Shown: piece after piece, positions 53,779 to 61,410 of the stretch
Numbering within the stretch: position 1 is the first letter of the stretch
Layout: every line of letters starts with the position of its first letter
Source of the DNA: Amycolatopsis dendrobii
GTDB taxonomy: Bacteria; Actinomycetota; Actinomycetes; Mycobacteriales; Pseudonocardiaceae
Assembly: GCF_014145675.1 (NCBI RefSeq)
Contig: NZ_JACGZW010000002.1
Coordinates: 248,001 to 312,000, forward strand
DNA length: 64,000 bases
Reading direction: 5' to 3'
Program-made: the position numbers and the translations under genes
The notes under the pieces: model-generated
The model's input: the letters and a program-made list of their open reading frames with translations, nothing else
Told to the model about the DNA's origin: nothing
The model's database searches: none

Positions 53779-55458
53779 CTACGTGGGGTCTTCAGCGCTC
53801 CACGCGGGGTCGGTCGGAGCCGTTTCCCCAGGCCAGCCGCCCATGCCGTCGCCTGCCATCGAGTTGGCCGACGCCACCTGGTTGCCACCGCCGCGTTTTG
53901 CTTCGTACATCGCCGCATCTGCGCGCGCGAGCACCTGTTCGGCCCGCTCTTGCGGACGCAGCGATACCAGGCCGATGGACAACGTCACACCGTGCGAGAG
54001 GTGATGCGGGAGCGTCGCGACCGATTTGGCCGCGCGGCCGAGAGCCATCTTCGCCGCCGACGCCGGTGCGCCGGGCAGCAGCACGATGAACTCGTCGCCG
54101 CCGTAACGGGCCACCACGTCGTCGCCGCGCAAAGCGTCGCGCAGAGTGCTTGCGACAACACGCAAAACGTTGTCGCCCTCGGCGTGCGACTGCTTGTCGT
54201 TGACACCCTTGAACCCGTCGAGGTCGACCAGCGCGACCGCGAGCGGCTGGGCGTCCGCCGACGACGCCAGCGAGCGCAGCCGTTCGTCGAGCGCGCGGCG
54301 GTTCGGCAGGCCGGTGAGCGGATCCTGCAGTGCCTGCTGGGTGATCGCACCGTGCTCGGCGGAAAGCCGTTCATGCTCGCGGCGCGCGTTCAGCGTGGCG
54401 ATCTGCGATTCGCGCAGCGCCCACATTTCGGTTTCCAGCGCGGTCGCGTAGTCGATCAGCGACTGGCTCGCGGCTTCCGGGTCGAGCCGCGCGAGTTCGC
54501 GGGAGAGGGTGAGCCGCATCGACGGCTGCGAGACGTCCTCGGCCAGCACGTCGCGAGACTCGCGCAGCACCTGCAGCGCGTCGGAGCGGCGCCCGGCCGC
54601 GTCGAGGCAGCGGGCCAGCGCGATCGCGACCAGTTCCTGCTCGTGCGGATAGTGGTGGCCGAGATGCATGCCCTGCAGCCGTTCGACGTGTTCGGCCGAC
54701 GGGTCGTGCAGTGCGAGCGCCGCGGCCAGCACGCCGACCTGGTCGACCGCGGACACGCCGATCTTGCGCGGGAACAGCGATTCGGCGAACGGGCCTTCCG
54801 CGGCCACCGCCATCGACGCCGCGGTGCGGAACTTCTCCGCCGATTCGTCGTACTGCTCGATCCGCTCGAGCCGCAGCCCCCAGCCGAGCAGCATCTTGAC
54901 CCGGTTCATCAGCTGCAGGGTGATCTCGTGCGGGCTCGCGCTTTCCCGGATCGCCTGGTGCGCGCGGCCGATCACCTCTTCGGCGGCCTCGTAGACGCCG
55001 AGCTGGTTGAGCACTATCCAGCAGTCGATGAGCGCCATCGACTGCATGCGGTTCCAGTTGCGGACGCCGACCTGGCGGTCCGGGATCGTGGAGTCGTCGA
55101 GGATCGCGAGCGCGCGGGCGATCTCGGTGAGCGCGGCGTCCTCTTGCGCGGCGAGCACGAGCCGGCGCCCGCGCAGCGCGTGCGCGTCCGCGCGCAGCAG
55201 CGAAAGGCCGTGCCGGCGGGTGTGCGCGAGCATCTCGTCGAGCCGGGGTTCGGCCTCGGCGGCGAGGCCGCGGGTGACGAGCCGGGAGAATGCGGAGGCG
55301 CGCAGCAGCTGGGCGACGAGGGTCGGCTCACCCCGGCGGAGGGTTTCTTCGAGCAGCTCGTCCATGATCTTGACGATCTCGAGCTGGTTCTCGTGCTCCT
55401 GGCGCTGAACGGCCGCGATGAGTTCCCGCGCGCGCCCGACCAGCCACGCGTCCGACAT
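53779..55458 (-). CDS. Diguanylate cyclase (GGDEF) with long TPR-like sensor region
   Basis: This protein of about 559 residues probably makes cyclic di-GMP. The C-terminal GGDEF domain (about 380-540) has LTGLPNRRALDERL, VALVDLDGFKGVNDKQSHAE, the active site RYGGDEFIVLLPG and an inhibitory-site motif RGDD five residues before it. The first 370 residues are helical and TPR-like, with no membrane segment, so the protein is cytosolic. The frame is open further upstream into tRNA-Gln, so the true start must be within 55458-55540; ATG 55458 (MSDAWLVGRARELIAAVQRQ) is the first standard one. Confidence 0.85.
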   Translation of the reverse strand: MSDAWLVGRARELIAAVQRQEHENQLEIVKIMDELLEETLRRGEPTLVAQLLRASAFSRLVTRGLAAEAEPRLDEMLAHTRRHGLSLLRADAHALRGRRLVLAAQEDAALTEIARALAILDDSTIPDRQVGVRNWNRMQSMALIDCWIVLNQLGVYEAAEEVIGRAHQAIRESASPHEITLQLMNRVKMLLGWGLRLERIEQYDESAEKFRTAASMAVAAEGPFAESLFPRKIGVSAVDQVGVLAAALALHDPSAEHVERLQGMHLGHHYPHEQELVAIALARCLDAAGRRSDALQVLRESRDVLAEDVSQPSMRLTLSRELARLDPEAASQSLIDYATALETEMWALRESQIATLNARREHERLSAEHGAITQQALQDPLTGLPNRRALDERLRSLASSADAQPLAVALVDLDGFKGVNDKQSHAEGDNVLRVVASTLRDALRGDDVVARYGGDEFIVLLPGAPASAAKMALGRAAKSVATLPHHLSHGVTLSIGLVSLRPQERAEQVLARADAAMYEAKRGGGNQVASANSMAGDGMGGWPGETAPTDPAWSAEDPT

Positions 55459-55549
55459 CTCGACCAGGGTCGGGCGACGGGCGCCCGCGGGGTCGCTCGG
55501 TTCCTCGCTCAGCCGCCCCCACTCCCATCGCCCTCGCCGGATGTGCAGC

Positions 55550-55620
55550 TCCGCCGCCAGGATTCGAACCTGAACTGTCAGAACCAAAATCTGAAGTGCT
55601 GCCGATTACACTACGGCGGA
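55550..55620 (-). tRNA. tRNA-Gln (anticodon TTG)
   Basis: 71 nt on the minus strand. The acceptor stem is TCCGCCG/CGGCGGA. The anticodon stem-loop TCAGA-TTTTGGT-TCTGA gives anticodon TTG, reading CAA (Gln). The T arm contains GGTTCGAATCC. No CCA is encoded. The downstream GGDEF gene lies in the same direction. Confidence 0.93.
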
Positions 55621-55755
55621 TCGGTCCAGGTCAGGATAGCGATGATCGAGGACGGGGGCGCCAGGAGGGGGAGGCGTGCGCCACAGGGCCGTCCCGGGCA
55701 CCGGGCAATCGGACTTTTCGGGCCTCCACAGCGCCGGAAACCTCCTGTACCGTAA

Positions 55756-55775
55756 CTTACGACACCGTAGGTAAG
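55756..55775. promoter_or_regulatory. Candidate operator upstream of the desaturase gene
   Basis: CTTAC (55756-55760) and GTAAG (55771-55775) form an inverted repeat around GACACCGTAG. The sequence CCGTA also occurs twice in direct orientation (55750, 55765). A lipid-responsive regulator is conceivable. Confidence 0.35.
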
Positions 55776-55817
55776 GGCACCCTTCGCAAGGGGTTGTGAG
55801 AGGAAAGAAGTGAGCGC

Positions 55818-56777
55818 ATGACGGCCACCCTCGATCGTTCTCAGTCAGCGGGCGACCCGCCGAAGGGCCCCAAGCCGATCATCGAAGGACAGCGGTCGAT
55901 CGGGGTCCAGCTGTCGGTGTACTTCGGGGTGCTGCTGCCGATCGTGGCGCTGCTGGTCGCGGTTCCGTTCGCCTGGGGCTGGGGGCTGACCTGGCTGGAC
56001 GTCGCGCTCTTCGTCGTGTTCTACGGGATCAGCGGGCTGGGCATCACCGTCGCCTACCACCGCTACTTCACCCACGGTTCGTTCAAGGCCAAGCCGTGGC
56101 TGCGCGTCGCGATGGCGATCGCGGGCAGCATCGCGTTGCAGGGCCCGGTGATCACCTGGGTGGCCGACCACCGGCGCCACCACGCGTTCTCCGACCGCGA
56201 CGGCGACCCGCACTCCCCGTGGGCGTACGGCACCTCGCCGCTGGCCATCGCCAAGGGTTTCTGGCACGCGCACATGGGCTGGCTGTTCGACCGGGACCAG
56301 AGCAACCAGGCGCGGTTCGCGCCGGATCTGGTGAAGGACCCGGCCATCCGCAAGGTCGACGACCTGTTCTGGCTGTGGTCGCTGGTGAGCCTGTTCGGAC
56401 CGGCGCTGCTGGGCGGCCTGATCTCGTGGTCGCTGTGGGGCGCGGTCACCGCGTTCTTCTGGGCAGGCCTGGTCCGCGTGTGCGTGCTGCACCACGTGAC
56501 CTGGTCGGTCAACTCGATCTGCCACATGATCGGCGAGCGCCCGTTCGCCGCGCGCGACCGTTCGGCGAACTTCTGGCCGCTGGCGATCTTCTCCTTCGGC
56601 GAGTCCTGGCACAACCTGCACCACGCGGACCCGACTTCGGCTCGGCACGGCGTGAAGCGCGGCCAGATCGACATGTCGGCGCGGCTGATCTGGATGTTCG
56701 AAAAGTTCGGCTGGGTGCACGACGTCAGGTGGCCGACTCCGCAGCGGCTGGCCCGGATCGCGGCTGAGAGTAAATAA
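55818..56777 (+). CDS. Acyl-CoA/acyl-lipid Delta9 desaturase
   Basis: This 319-residue membrane di-iron desaturase introduces a cis double bond into acyl chains. The three histidine boxes are HRYFTH, DHRRHH (in VADHRRHHAFSD) and HNLHH (in SWHNLHHADP). Four hydrophobic segments flank them (for example LSVYFGVLLPIVALLVAVPF). The length is that of bacterial DesC/DesA3-like enzymes. AGGAAAGAAG precedes the ATG. The gene downstream, after the copy C hairpin, encodes a TetR regulator. Confidence 0.93.
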   Translation: MTATLDRSQSAGDPPKGPKPIIEGQRSIGVQLSVYFGVLLPIVALLVAVPFAWGWGLTWLDVALFVVFYGISGLGITVAYHRYFTHGSFKAKPWLRVAMAIAGSIALQGPVITWVADHRRHHAFSDRDGDPHSPWAYGTSPLAIAKGFWHAHMGWLFDRDQSNQARFAPDLVKDPAIRKVDDLFWLWSLVSLFGPALLGGLISWSLWGAVTAFFWAGLVRVCVLHHVTWSVNSICHMIGERPFAARDRSANFWPLAIFSFGESWHNLHHADPTSARHGVKRGQIDMSARLIWMFEKFGWVHDVRWPTPQRLARIAAESK

Positions 56778-56782
56778 CAGTG

Positions 56783-56822
56783 GTGAGTGGCAATCCCGGT
56801 TAGAACCGTGATTGCCACTCAC
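56783..56822 (+). terminator. Gene-end hairpin, repeat family copy C
   Basis: GTGAGTGGCAATC and GATTGCCACTCAC form a 13-bp perfect stem around CCGGTTAGAACCGT, itself containing CGGTT/AACCG. It starts 6 nt after the desaturase stop. Loop and outer ends match copies A and B, while the inner arms differ. Confidence 0.7.
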
Positions 56823-56825
56823 GAC

Positions 56826-56831
56826 TACCCT
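56826..56831 (+). promoter_or_regulatory. Leaderless-type -10 box of the TetR gene at 56839
   Basis: TACCCT lies 7 nt before ATG 56839, right after the copy C hairpin. Confidence 0.4.
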
Positions 56832-56838
56832 GCTGCGA

Positions 56839-57507
56839 ATGGCGGGGAGACGACGGGCGAAGCGAGAAGCGGCGGTCACCGGTGCGAGGCCGGCCGCACC
56901 GGTCGCCCGGGTGCGGATGACCGGCAGCGAGCGCAGGCAGCAGTTGCTCAACGTGGCGCGCGCTTTGTTCGCCGAAAAGGGTTTCGACGGCACCTCGGTC
57001 GAGGAGATCGCCGCGCGGGCGAACGTGTCCAAACCGGTTGTCTACGAGCACTTCGGCGGCAAGGAAGGCATCTACGCCGTTGTCGTCGACCGGGAGACGC
57101 AACTGCTGCTCGACCGGATGGTTTCGACGCTGCACGGTGGACACCCGCGGGTGATGCTGGAGCAGGCGGCCGTCGCGTTGCTGAGCTACGTCGAGGATTC
57201 CCACGACGGTTTCCGCATTCTCGTCCGCGATTCCCCGGTCGCCAGTTCCACTGGCACCTTCTCGACTGTGCTCAACGACATCGCGAGCCAGGTCGAGCAC
57301 ATCCTCGCGCAGCAGTTCGCCGCGCGCGGGTATGAGGAGAAGCTGTCCGCGCTTTACGCGCAAGCGCTGGTCGGCATGGTCGCGCTCACCGGGCAGTGGT
57401 GGCTGGACGCGCGCAAACCGAAGCGGGACGAGGTCGCCGCGCATCTGGTGAATCTCGCCTGGAACGGGTTGTCCCACTTGGAAAACAAGCCCCGGCTGCT
57501 CGGCTGA
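56839..57507 (+). CDS. TetR-family regulator
   Basis: This 222-residue regulator has a basic N-terminal tail (AGRRRAKREAAVTGARPAAP), then the HTH (SVEEIAARANVSKPVVYEHF) and a helical ligand domain similar to regulators of lipid or efflux genes in mycobacteria. ATG 56839 is chosen because an upstream TTG would start within the hairpin stem. The gene stands alone downstream of the desaturase, so lipid control is possible but unproven. Confidence 0.88.
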   Translation: MAGRRRAKREAAVTGARPAAPVARVRMTGSERRQQLLNVARALFAEKGFDGTSVEEIAARANVSKPVVYEHFGGKEGIYAVVVDRETQLLLDRMVSTLHGGHPRVMLEQAAVALLSYVEDSHDGFRILVRDSPVASSTGTFSTVLNDIASQVEHILAQQFAARGYEEKLSALYAQALVGMVALTGQWWLDARKPKRDEVAAHLVNLAWNGLSHLENKPRLLG

Positions 57508-57511
57508 GCGT

Positions 57512-57892
57512 TCAGCTGCCGGACGGCGCGTTGCTCAGATCCACGACGCAGAACAGGTTGTCGTCCGGGTCGGCGAGGACGACGAAGTCCGGCTCCGGCG
57601 GGTAGTGCGGCCAGTCGACCCGTTGTGCGCCCAGCCCGATCAGCCGTTCCACCTCGGCACGCTGTTCGTCCGCGGTGTCGGTGTAGAGGTCCAGGTGCAG
57701 CCGCGGCATGGGTTCGGCGGGCGAGTCGCTTCGCATGAGCCCGAGTGCGTGCGCGCCGCCCGGGTGAGCCAGCGTCCGCCACGTCTCGCTCGCCCATTCC
57801 GGGTCCTCGACCAGCCCGAGCGCCGCGGACCAGAACCGCATCGCGCGTTCGAGGTCGGCGACTCCGAGCACCGTGGTCCCGAGTCGCAGCAT
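57512..57892 (-). CDS. VOC/glyoxalase-fold protein
   Basis: This 126-residue vicinal-oxygen-chelate protein reads LRLGTTVLGVADLERAMRFW and ALGLVEDPEW at the N terminus, LHLDLYT in the middle and VLADPDDNLFCVVDL at the end, a typical single VOC module that dimerises. Its ATG overlaps the Nudix stop by one base (TGATG), so the two are coupled. The substrate is unknown. Confidence 0.85.
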   Translation of the reverse strand: MLRLGTTVLGVADLERAMRFWSAALGLVEDPEWASETWRTLAHPGGAHALGLMRSDSPAEPMPRLHLDLYTDTADEQRAEVERLIGLGAQRVDWPHYPPEPDFVVLADPDDNLFCVVDLSNAPSGS

Positions 57893-58299
57893 CAGACCAG
57901 TTTTCCTTGCGTGTGCAGGTCGTCGAGGATCAGCTGGACTGTCGCCGACACCTTGTCGCGATCAGCGTGGGCGAGCCAGCCGAACGACTCGATCTCGCTG
58001 CTCGGCTTCAGTTCGCCGGTGTATTTCGCGGTGTAGCAGGTCATCCGCACCACGACGCCGTCCGCTTTGCCGTGCGCCTGCGCTTCCCAGGTTCCGGCCG
58101 GCTGCGCGGAAGCCGGATCCAGCGTCACGCTCAGTTCCTCGGCGATCTCCCGGATCAGCGTCTCGACGTCCGACTCGCCCTCCTCGCGTTTCCCGCCCGG
58201 GAGGTACCAGGTGTCCTTGCCTGCCGAGCGCGCGGCGAGCAGCTTGCCGTCGACCACGTGCAGCCAGGCGACTTTGTCGATGGTGGGCATGTCAGCCAC
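57892..58299 (-). CDS. Nudix hydrolase
   Basis: This 135-residue hydrolase has the Nudix box GGKREEGESDVETLIREIAE followed by EL, which satisfies GX5EX7REUXEEXGU in all but the last Gly. WYLPGGKREE is typical of MutT/ADPRP-like members. GGAGGTAGG precedes the GTG start. It heads a coupled pair with the VOC gene. The substrate, a nucleoside diphosphate derivative, cannot be predicted more precisely. Confidence 0.88.
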   Translation of the reverse strand: MADMPTIDKVAWLHVVDGKLLAARSAGKDTWYLPGGKREEGESDVETLIREIAEELSVTLDPASAQPAGTWEAQAHGKADGVVVRMTCYTAKYTGELKPSSEIESFGWLAHADRDKVSATVQLILDDLHTQGKLV

Positions 58300-58300
58300 C

Positions 58301-58834
58301 CTACCTCCGCGCCCGGCGGTCCAGGCCCGCGAGCAGGATGCGCAGGAGATCGGCGAGCTGATCGCGCTGCTCCGGAGACAGCGAGGACACCAGGGTCTCC
58401 TCGTGTTCCAGCAGATCGCCGACGGTTCGCTCGATCAACTCGTGGCCGGCCTGGGTCAGCTCGACGTATACCGCGCGACGGTCCGAAGTGGACTTCACCC
58501 GGCGGACGTGCCCGTCGCGTTCGGCACGCGCGGTTTGCTGGGAGATCGCGCCGGGACTGACCCGGCAGCGTTTCGCGAGTTCGCCCGCGCTGAGCCGGTA
58601 CGGCGGCCCGGCCCGGCGCAGCGTGCTGAGCAGGGTGCGGGTCGAGGCGTCCATCCCGAGTTCGAGCATGGTCGCGCGCCGGTCGTCCTCCAGCAGTTTC
58701 GCGATGTGCCAGATCCGCGTGATCACGCCGATGGACGACACCGGCGTGCCCGGCCGCTCCCGCAGCCACGCCCGCTGAATCTCGTCCACCTCGTCGCTTG
58801 ACGGGTTTTCCCCGTCGCCGGTACCGTCGTCCAC
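58301..58834 (-). CDS. MarR-family regulator
   Basis: This 177-residue regulator has a winged-helix domain (YRLSAGELAKRCRVSPGAIS, then QQTARAERDGHVRRVKSTSD, then RRAVYVELTQAGHELI) and flanking dimerisation helices. It starts at GTG 58834, 7 nt after a minus-strand TAAAGT box, so leaderless expression is likely. A palindrome CTTTA-GCAA-TAAAG overlaps that box and the ribosome binding site of the divergent SDR gene, so it probably represses both. It ends one base before the Nudix start region. Confidence 0.88.
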   Translation of the reverse strand: MDDGTGDGENPSSDEVDEIQRAWLRERPGTPVSSIGVITRIWHIAKLLEDDRRATMLELGMDASTRTLLSTLRRAGPPYRLSAGELAKRCRVSPGAISQQTARAERDGHVRRVKSTSDRRAVYVELTQAGHELIERTVGDLLEHEETLVSSLSPEQRDQLADLLRILLAGLDRRARR

Positions 58835-58841
58835 AAGAGGT

Positions 58842-58847
58842 ACTTTA
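58842..58847 (-). promoter_or_regulatory. Leaderless-type -10 box of the MarR gene
   Basis: TAAAGT on the minus strand lies 7 nt before GTG 58834 and is covered by the palindrome 58843-58856. Confidence 0.45.
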
Positions 58848-58856
58848 GCAATAAAG
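58843..58856. promoter_or_regulatory. Candidate MarR operator
   Basis: CTTTAGCAATAAAG has perfect 5-bp arms. It overlaps the MarR -10 box and the AAAGGA ribosome binding site of the SDR gene, so one bound dimer could block both. Confidence 0.5.
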
Positions 58857-58865
58857 GACGTGGGG

Positions 58866-59582
58866 ATGAATCGGGAAGCAGTGGTAACCGGGGGCGGCAC
58901 CGGAATCGGGTACGCGATCGCCGCGGCGTTTGCCAGGGCGGGCGACCGGGTCACGATCACCGGACGGCGCGAGGAGGTGCTTACCGAGGCGGCGACGCTG
59001 CTCGGCGCGCGTGCGGTGAGCTTCGACGCGAGCGATCCCGAGGCGGTCGAGGCAGCGCGCGACCAGTTGCCCGAACGGATCGACGTGCTGGTGAACAACG
59101 CCGGCGGCAACACGGATTTCCTGCGTGCGGACGACGGAGACCTGAAAGCGCTCGATGCCGCCTGGACGGCCAACCTCCGGGCGAACCTGTTCAGCGCCGC
59201 GTTCGTGACCACGGCGTTGAAGGAGCGACTGGCCGACAACGGCCGCATCGTCACGATCGGTTCGATCGCCGGACACACCGGCGCCGAATCGTACGGCTGG
59301 GCGAAAGCCGCGGTGGAAGTGTGGAATACCGAAACCGCACGGCAATTCGGTCCGCGCGGGATCACCGCGAACATCGTCGCGCCGGGATTGATCGTGGACA
59401 CCGAATTCTTCCGCGGGAAACTCTCCGCCGAGCGCCAGGAGCGGCTGGTCGAGAACACGATGACGAAGCGCGCGGGCAAGCCGGAGGACGTCGCGGAAGT
59501 GGTGCGGTTCCTGGCTTCCCCGGAGGCCGGACACGTCACCGGCCAGGTCGTGCACGTGAACGGCGGCGCGTACGTCGGCTGA
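58866..59582 (+). CDS. SDR-family oxidoreductase
   Basis: This 238-residue classical short-chain dehydrogenase has the cofactor loop VVTGGGTGIGYAIAAAF (TGxxxGxG), VLVNNAGGNTDF, and the active site SIAG...YGWAK (Ser-Tyr-Lys). PGLIVDTEFFRGKL and the end GQVVHVNGGAYVG are typical. ATG 58866 follows AAAGGA at 8 nt. It is divergent from the MarR gene that probably regulates it. The substrate is unknown. Confidence 0.9.
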   Translation: MNREAVVTGGGTGIGYAIAAAFARAGDRVTITGRREEVLTEAATLLGARAVSFDASDPEAVEAARDQLPERIDVLVNNAGGNTDFLRADDGDLKALDAAWTANLRANLFSAAFVTTALKERLADNGRIVTIGSIAGHTGAESYGWAKAAVEVWNTETARQFGPRGITANIVAPGLIVDTEFFRGKLSAERQERLVENTMTKRAGKPEDVAEVVRFLASPEAGHVTGQVVHVNGGAYVG

Positions 59583-59584
59583 CC

Positions 59585-60736
59585 TCAGCCGGGGGTCACG
59601 CGCAGTACTTTGTCGTTGCTGCCGTTGGAAGTCGTCACGTACAGCGAGCCGTCCGGTCCGCTTCGCGCCGCGCGCAACCGGCCGAACTTGTCGTTGAATT
59701 CCGCTGGCAGCGTGACTCCGGTGACCTTCGCAGCCGCGTCCAAGTGCAGCAGCAGGAGTTTCTGTCCCTTCAAAGCGACCACGACCAGCGCGCCTTCGTT
59801 CGTGCCCCACTGCTTGCCGGTAAGGAAGGCGTCACCGCTGGTCGCCTCGGTGATCTGCCCGCTAGTCCACAATGGACGAACCGCGTCCGGGAACCGCTTG
59901 GTGTCGGTCATCGGCACGCTCTCGTCGTAGCTGGAGTCAGTGCCGCCCTTCGACGGGTCCCAGCCGTAATTTCCGCCCGGACGCAGGAGATTCACCTCGT
60001 CGTCGAACGCCGGTCCGTGTTCGGAAGTGACCACCTGACCGGTGCCCGGCCGGATCGCGACGCCCTGCACGTTGCGGTGTCCGTAGGTGTAGATCCGGCG
60101 TTCGTTCGGGTCGCTGGAGGACAGGAATGGGTTGCCCGGCAACGGTTCTCCGGTCTTCGCGTTGATCCGCAGCACCTTGCCGCCCAGGCTGTGCCGGTCC
60201 TGCGCGACGGTGGACCGCGCGGTGTCGCCGGTGCCGACGAGCAGCGCGCCGTCGGGAGCGAGCGTCGGGCGGCAGCCGGAATGGCGTCCGCTCGGGTTCA
60301 CCGGCAGGCCGGTCAGCAGGTCGCGCACCTTCGCCGCGCTCGCGCCGTCGTCGGCGAGCCGCCAGGTGACGAGCCGGACGTCCACCGCGCGGCCGTTTTC
60401 CTGGTGGGTCTGGCAGGTGGTGAACTCGCGCGAGGTCGCGAAGTCCGCCGCCAGGACCAGGCCCATCAGGCCGCCTTCGCCCTGCACGAGGACGTCGGAG
60501 AAATCGGCGTGCACGTCGGTCGTCCGGCCGTCGCGGACCAGCGCGAGCTTGCCGGGGCGCTGCGGCACGAGCAGTGAACCGTCGGGCAGGAAGGCGACGT
60601 CCCAGCCGTGTTCGAGGCCGCCCGCGACTTCTCGTACGGTGAACCGGCTCGGCTCCGGCTTCGCCGGGGAACTCGCCGGCGCCGCCGAGCAGGCGGCGAG
60701 CAGCAGGACAGAGGCGAGCAACGCGACGAGACGCAT
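59585..60736 (-). CDS. Lipoprotein PQQ-type sugar dehydrogenase (GSDH fold)
   Basis: This 383-residue exported lipoprotein (lipobox LAAC in MRLVALLASVLLLAAC) has a six-bladed propeller of the glucose/sorbosone dehydrogenase family: LEHGWDVAFLPDGSLLVPQR, GLMGLVLAADF, GRHSGCRPTLAPDGALLVGT, YGHRNVQGVAIRPGTG and LRPGGNYGWDP. PQQ dependence is inferred from the family. An upstream ATG at 60748 adds four residues. It converges on the SDR gene with 2 bp between stops. Confidence 0.88.
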   Translation of the reverse strand: MRLVALLASVLLLAACSAAPASSPAKPEPSRFTVREVAGGLEHGWDVAFLPDGSLLVPQRPGKLALVRDGRTTDVHADFSDVLVQGEGGLMGLVLAADFATSREFTTCQTHQENGRAVDVRLVTWRLADDGASAAKVRDLLTGLPVNPSGRHSGCRPTLAPDGALLVGTGDTARSTVAQDRHSLGGKVLRINAKTGEPLPGNPFLSSSDPNERRIYTYGHRNVQGVAIRPGTGQVVTSEHGPAFDDEVNLLRPGGNYGWDPSKGGTDSSYDESVPMTDTKRFPDAVRPLWTSGQITEATSGDAFLTGKQWGTNEGALVVVALKGQKLLLLHLDAAAKVTGVTLPAEFNDKFGRLRAARSGPDGSLYVTTSNGSNDKVLRVTPG

Positions 60737-60756
60737 GAGTCCAAGCATGCCTCGAT

Positions 60757-61410
60757 TCAGCCGCCCGGGCGTACCAATCCGGACTCATACGCGAACACGA
60801 CCGCGTGCACCCGGTCCCGCAGCCCGAGCTTGTTCAGCAACCGGCCGACGTGCGTCTTCACCGTCGTCTCGCCGATGAACAGCGTCGCGGCGATCTCGGT
60901 GTTCGACAGTCCGCGCGCGATCAGGCCGAGCACGTCCTTCTCGCGTTCGGTCAGCGTCTCCAGCTTCTGCTCGTCCAGCGGCGTCCGGTGCGCGCTGAGA
61001 TAGCGGTCGAGCAGGCGTTTCGTGACCGACGGCGACACCATCGCGTCACCGCGCAGCACGCCTCGGATCGCCACCAGCATTTCGTCCGACGGCGCGTCCT
61101 TGACCAGGAATCCGCTGGCCCCGGCGCGCAGCGCGGAGTAGGCGTACTCGTCGAGGTCGAAGGTCGTGATCACCAAGACCGAGGTGTCCGGCAGTTCGGC
61201 GCAGATCTGCGCGGTGGCCGCGACGCCGTCGAGCACCGGCATCCGGACGTCCATCAGCACGAGGTCCGGGCGTCGCGCGCGGGCGAGTTCGACGGCTTCC
61301 GCGCCGTCGCCCGCCTCGGCGACCACCTCCAGGTCGGGCTGGCTGTCGACGATCATCCGCAGGCCGACGCGCACGAGTTCCTGGTCGTCGCAGATGAGCA
61401 CGGACGTCAT
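60757..61410 (-). CDS. Response regulator, NarL/LuxR type
   Basis: This 217-residue regulator has a receiver (SVLICDDQELVRVGLRMIVD, phosphoacceptor in LVLMDVRMPVLDG, and Lys in LVKDAPSDEM) and a LuxR-type HTH (LTEREKDVLGLIARGLSNTE, ATLFIGETTVKTHVGRLLNK). The ATG overlaps the kinase stop by 4 bp. It is coupled to the histidine kinase upstream. Confidence 0.94.
   Translation of the reverse strand: MTSVLICDDQELVRVGLRMIVDSQPDLEVVAEAGDGAEAVELARARRPDLVLMDVRMPVLDGVAATAQICAELPDTSVLVITTFDLDEYAYSALRAGASGFLVKDAPSDEMLVAIRGVLRGDAMVSPSVTKRLLDRYLSAHRTPLDEQKLETLTEREKDVLGLIARGLSNTEIAATLFIGETTVKTHVGRLLNKLGLRDRVHAVVFAYESGLVRPGG

Noticed and set aside
55459-55587. GGDEF protein starting at 55587
   Set aside because: That codon lies inside tRNA-Gln on the same strand, so translation from there is not plausible.
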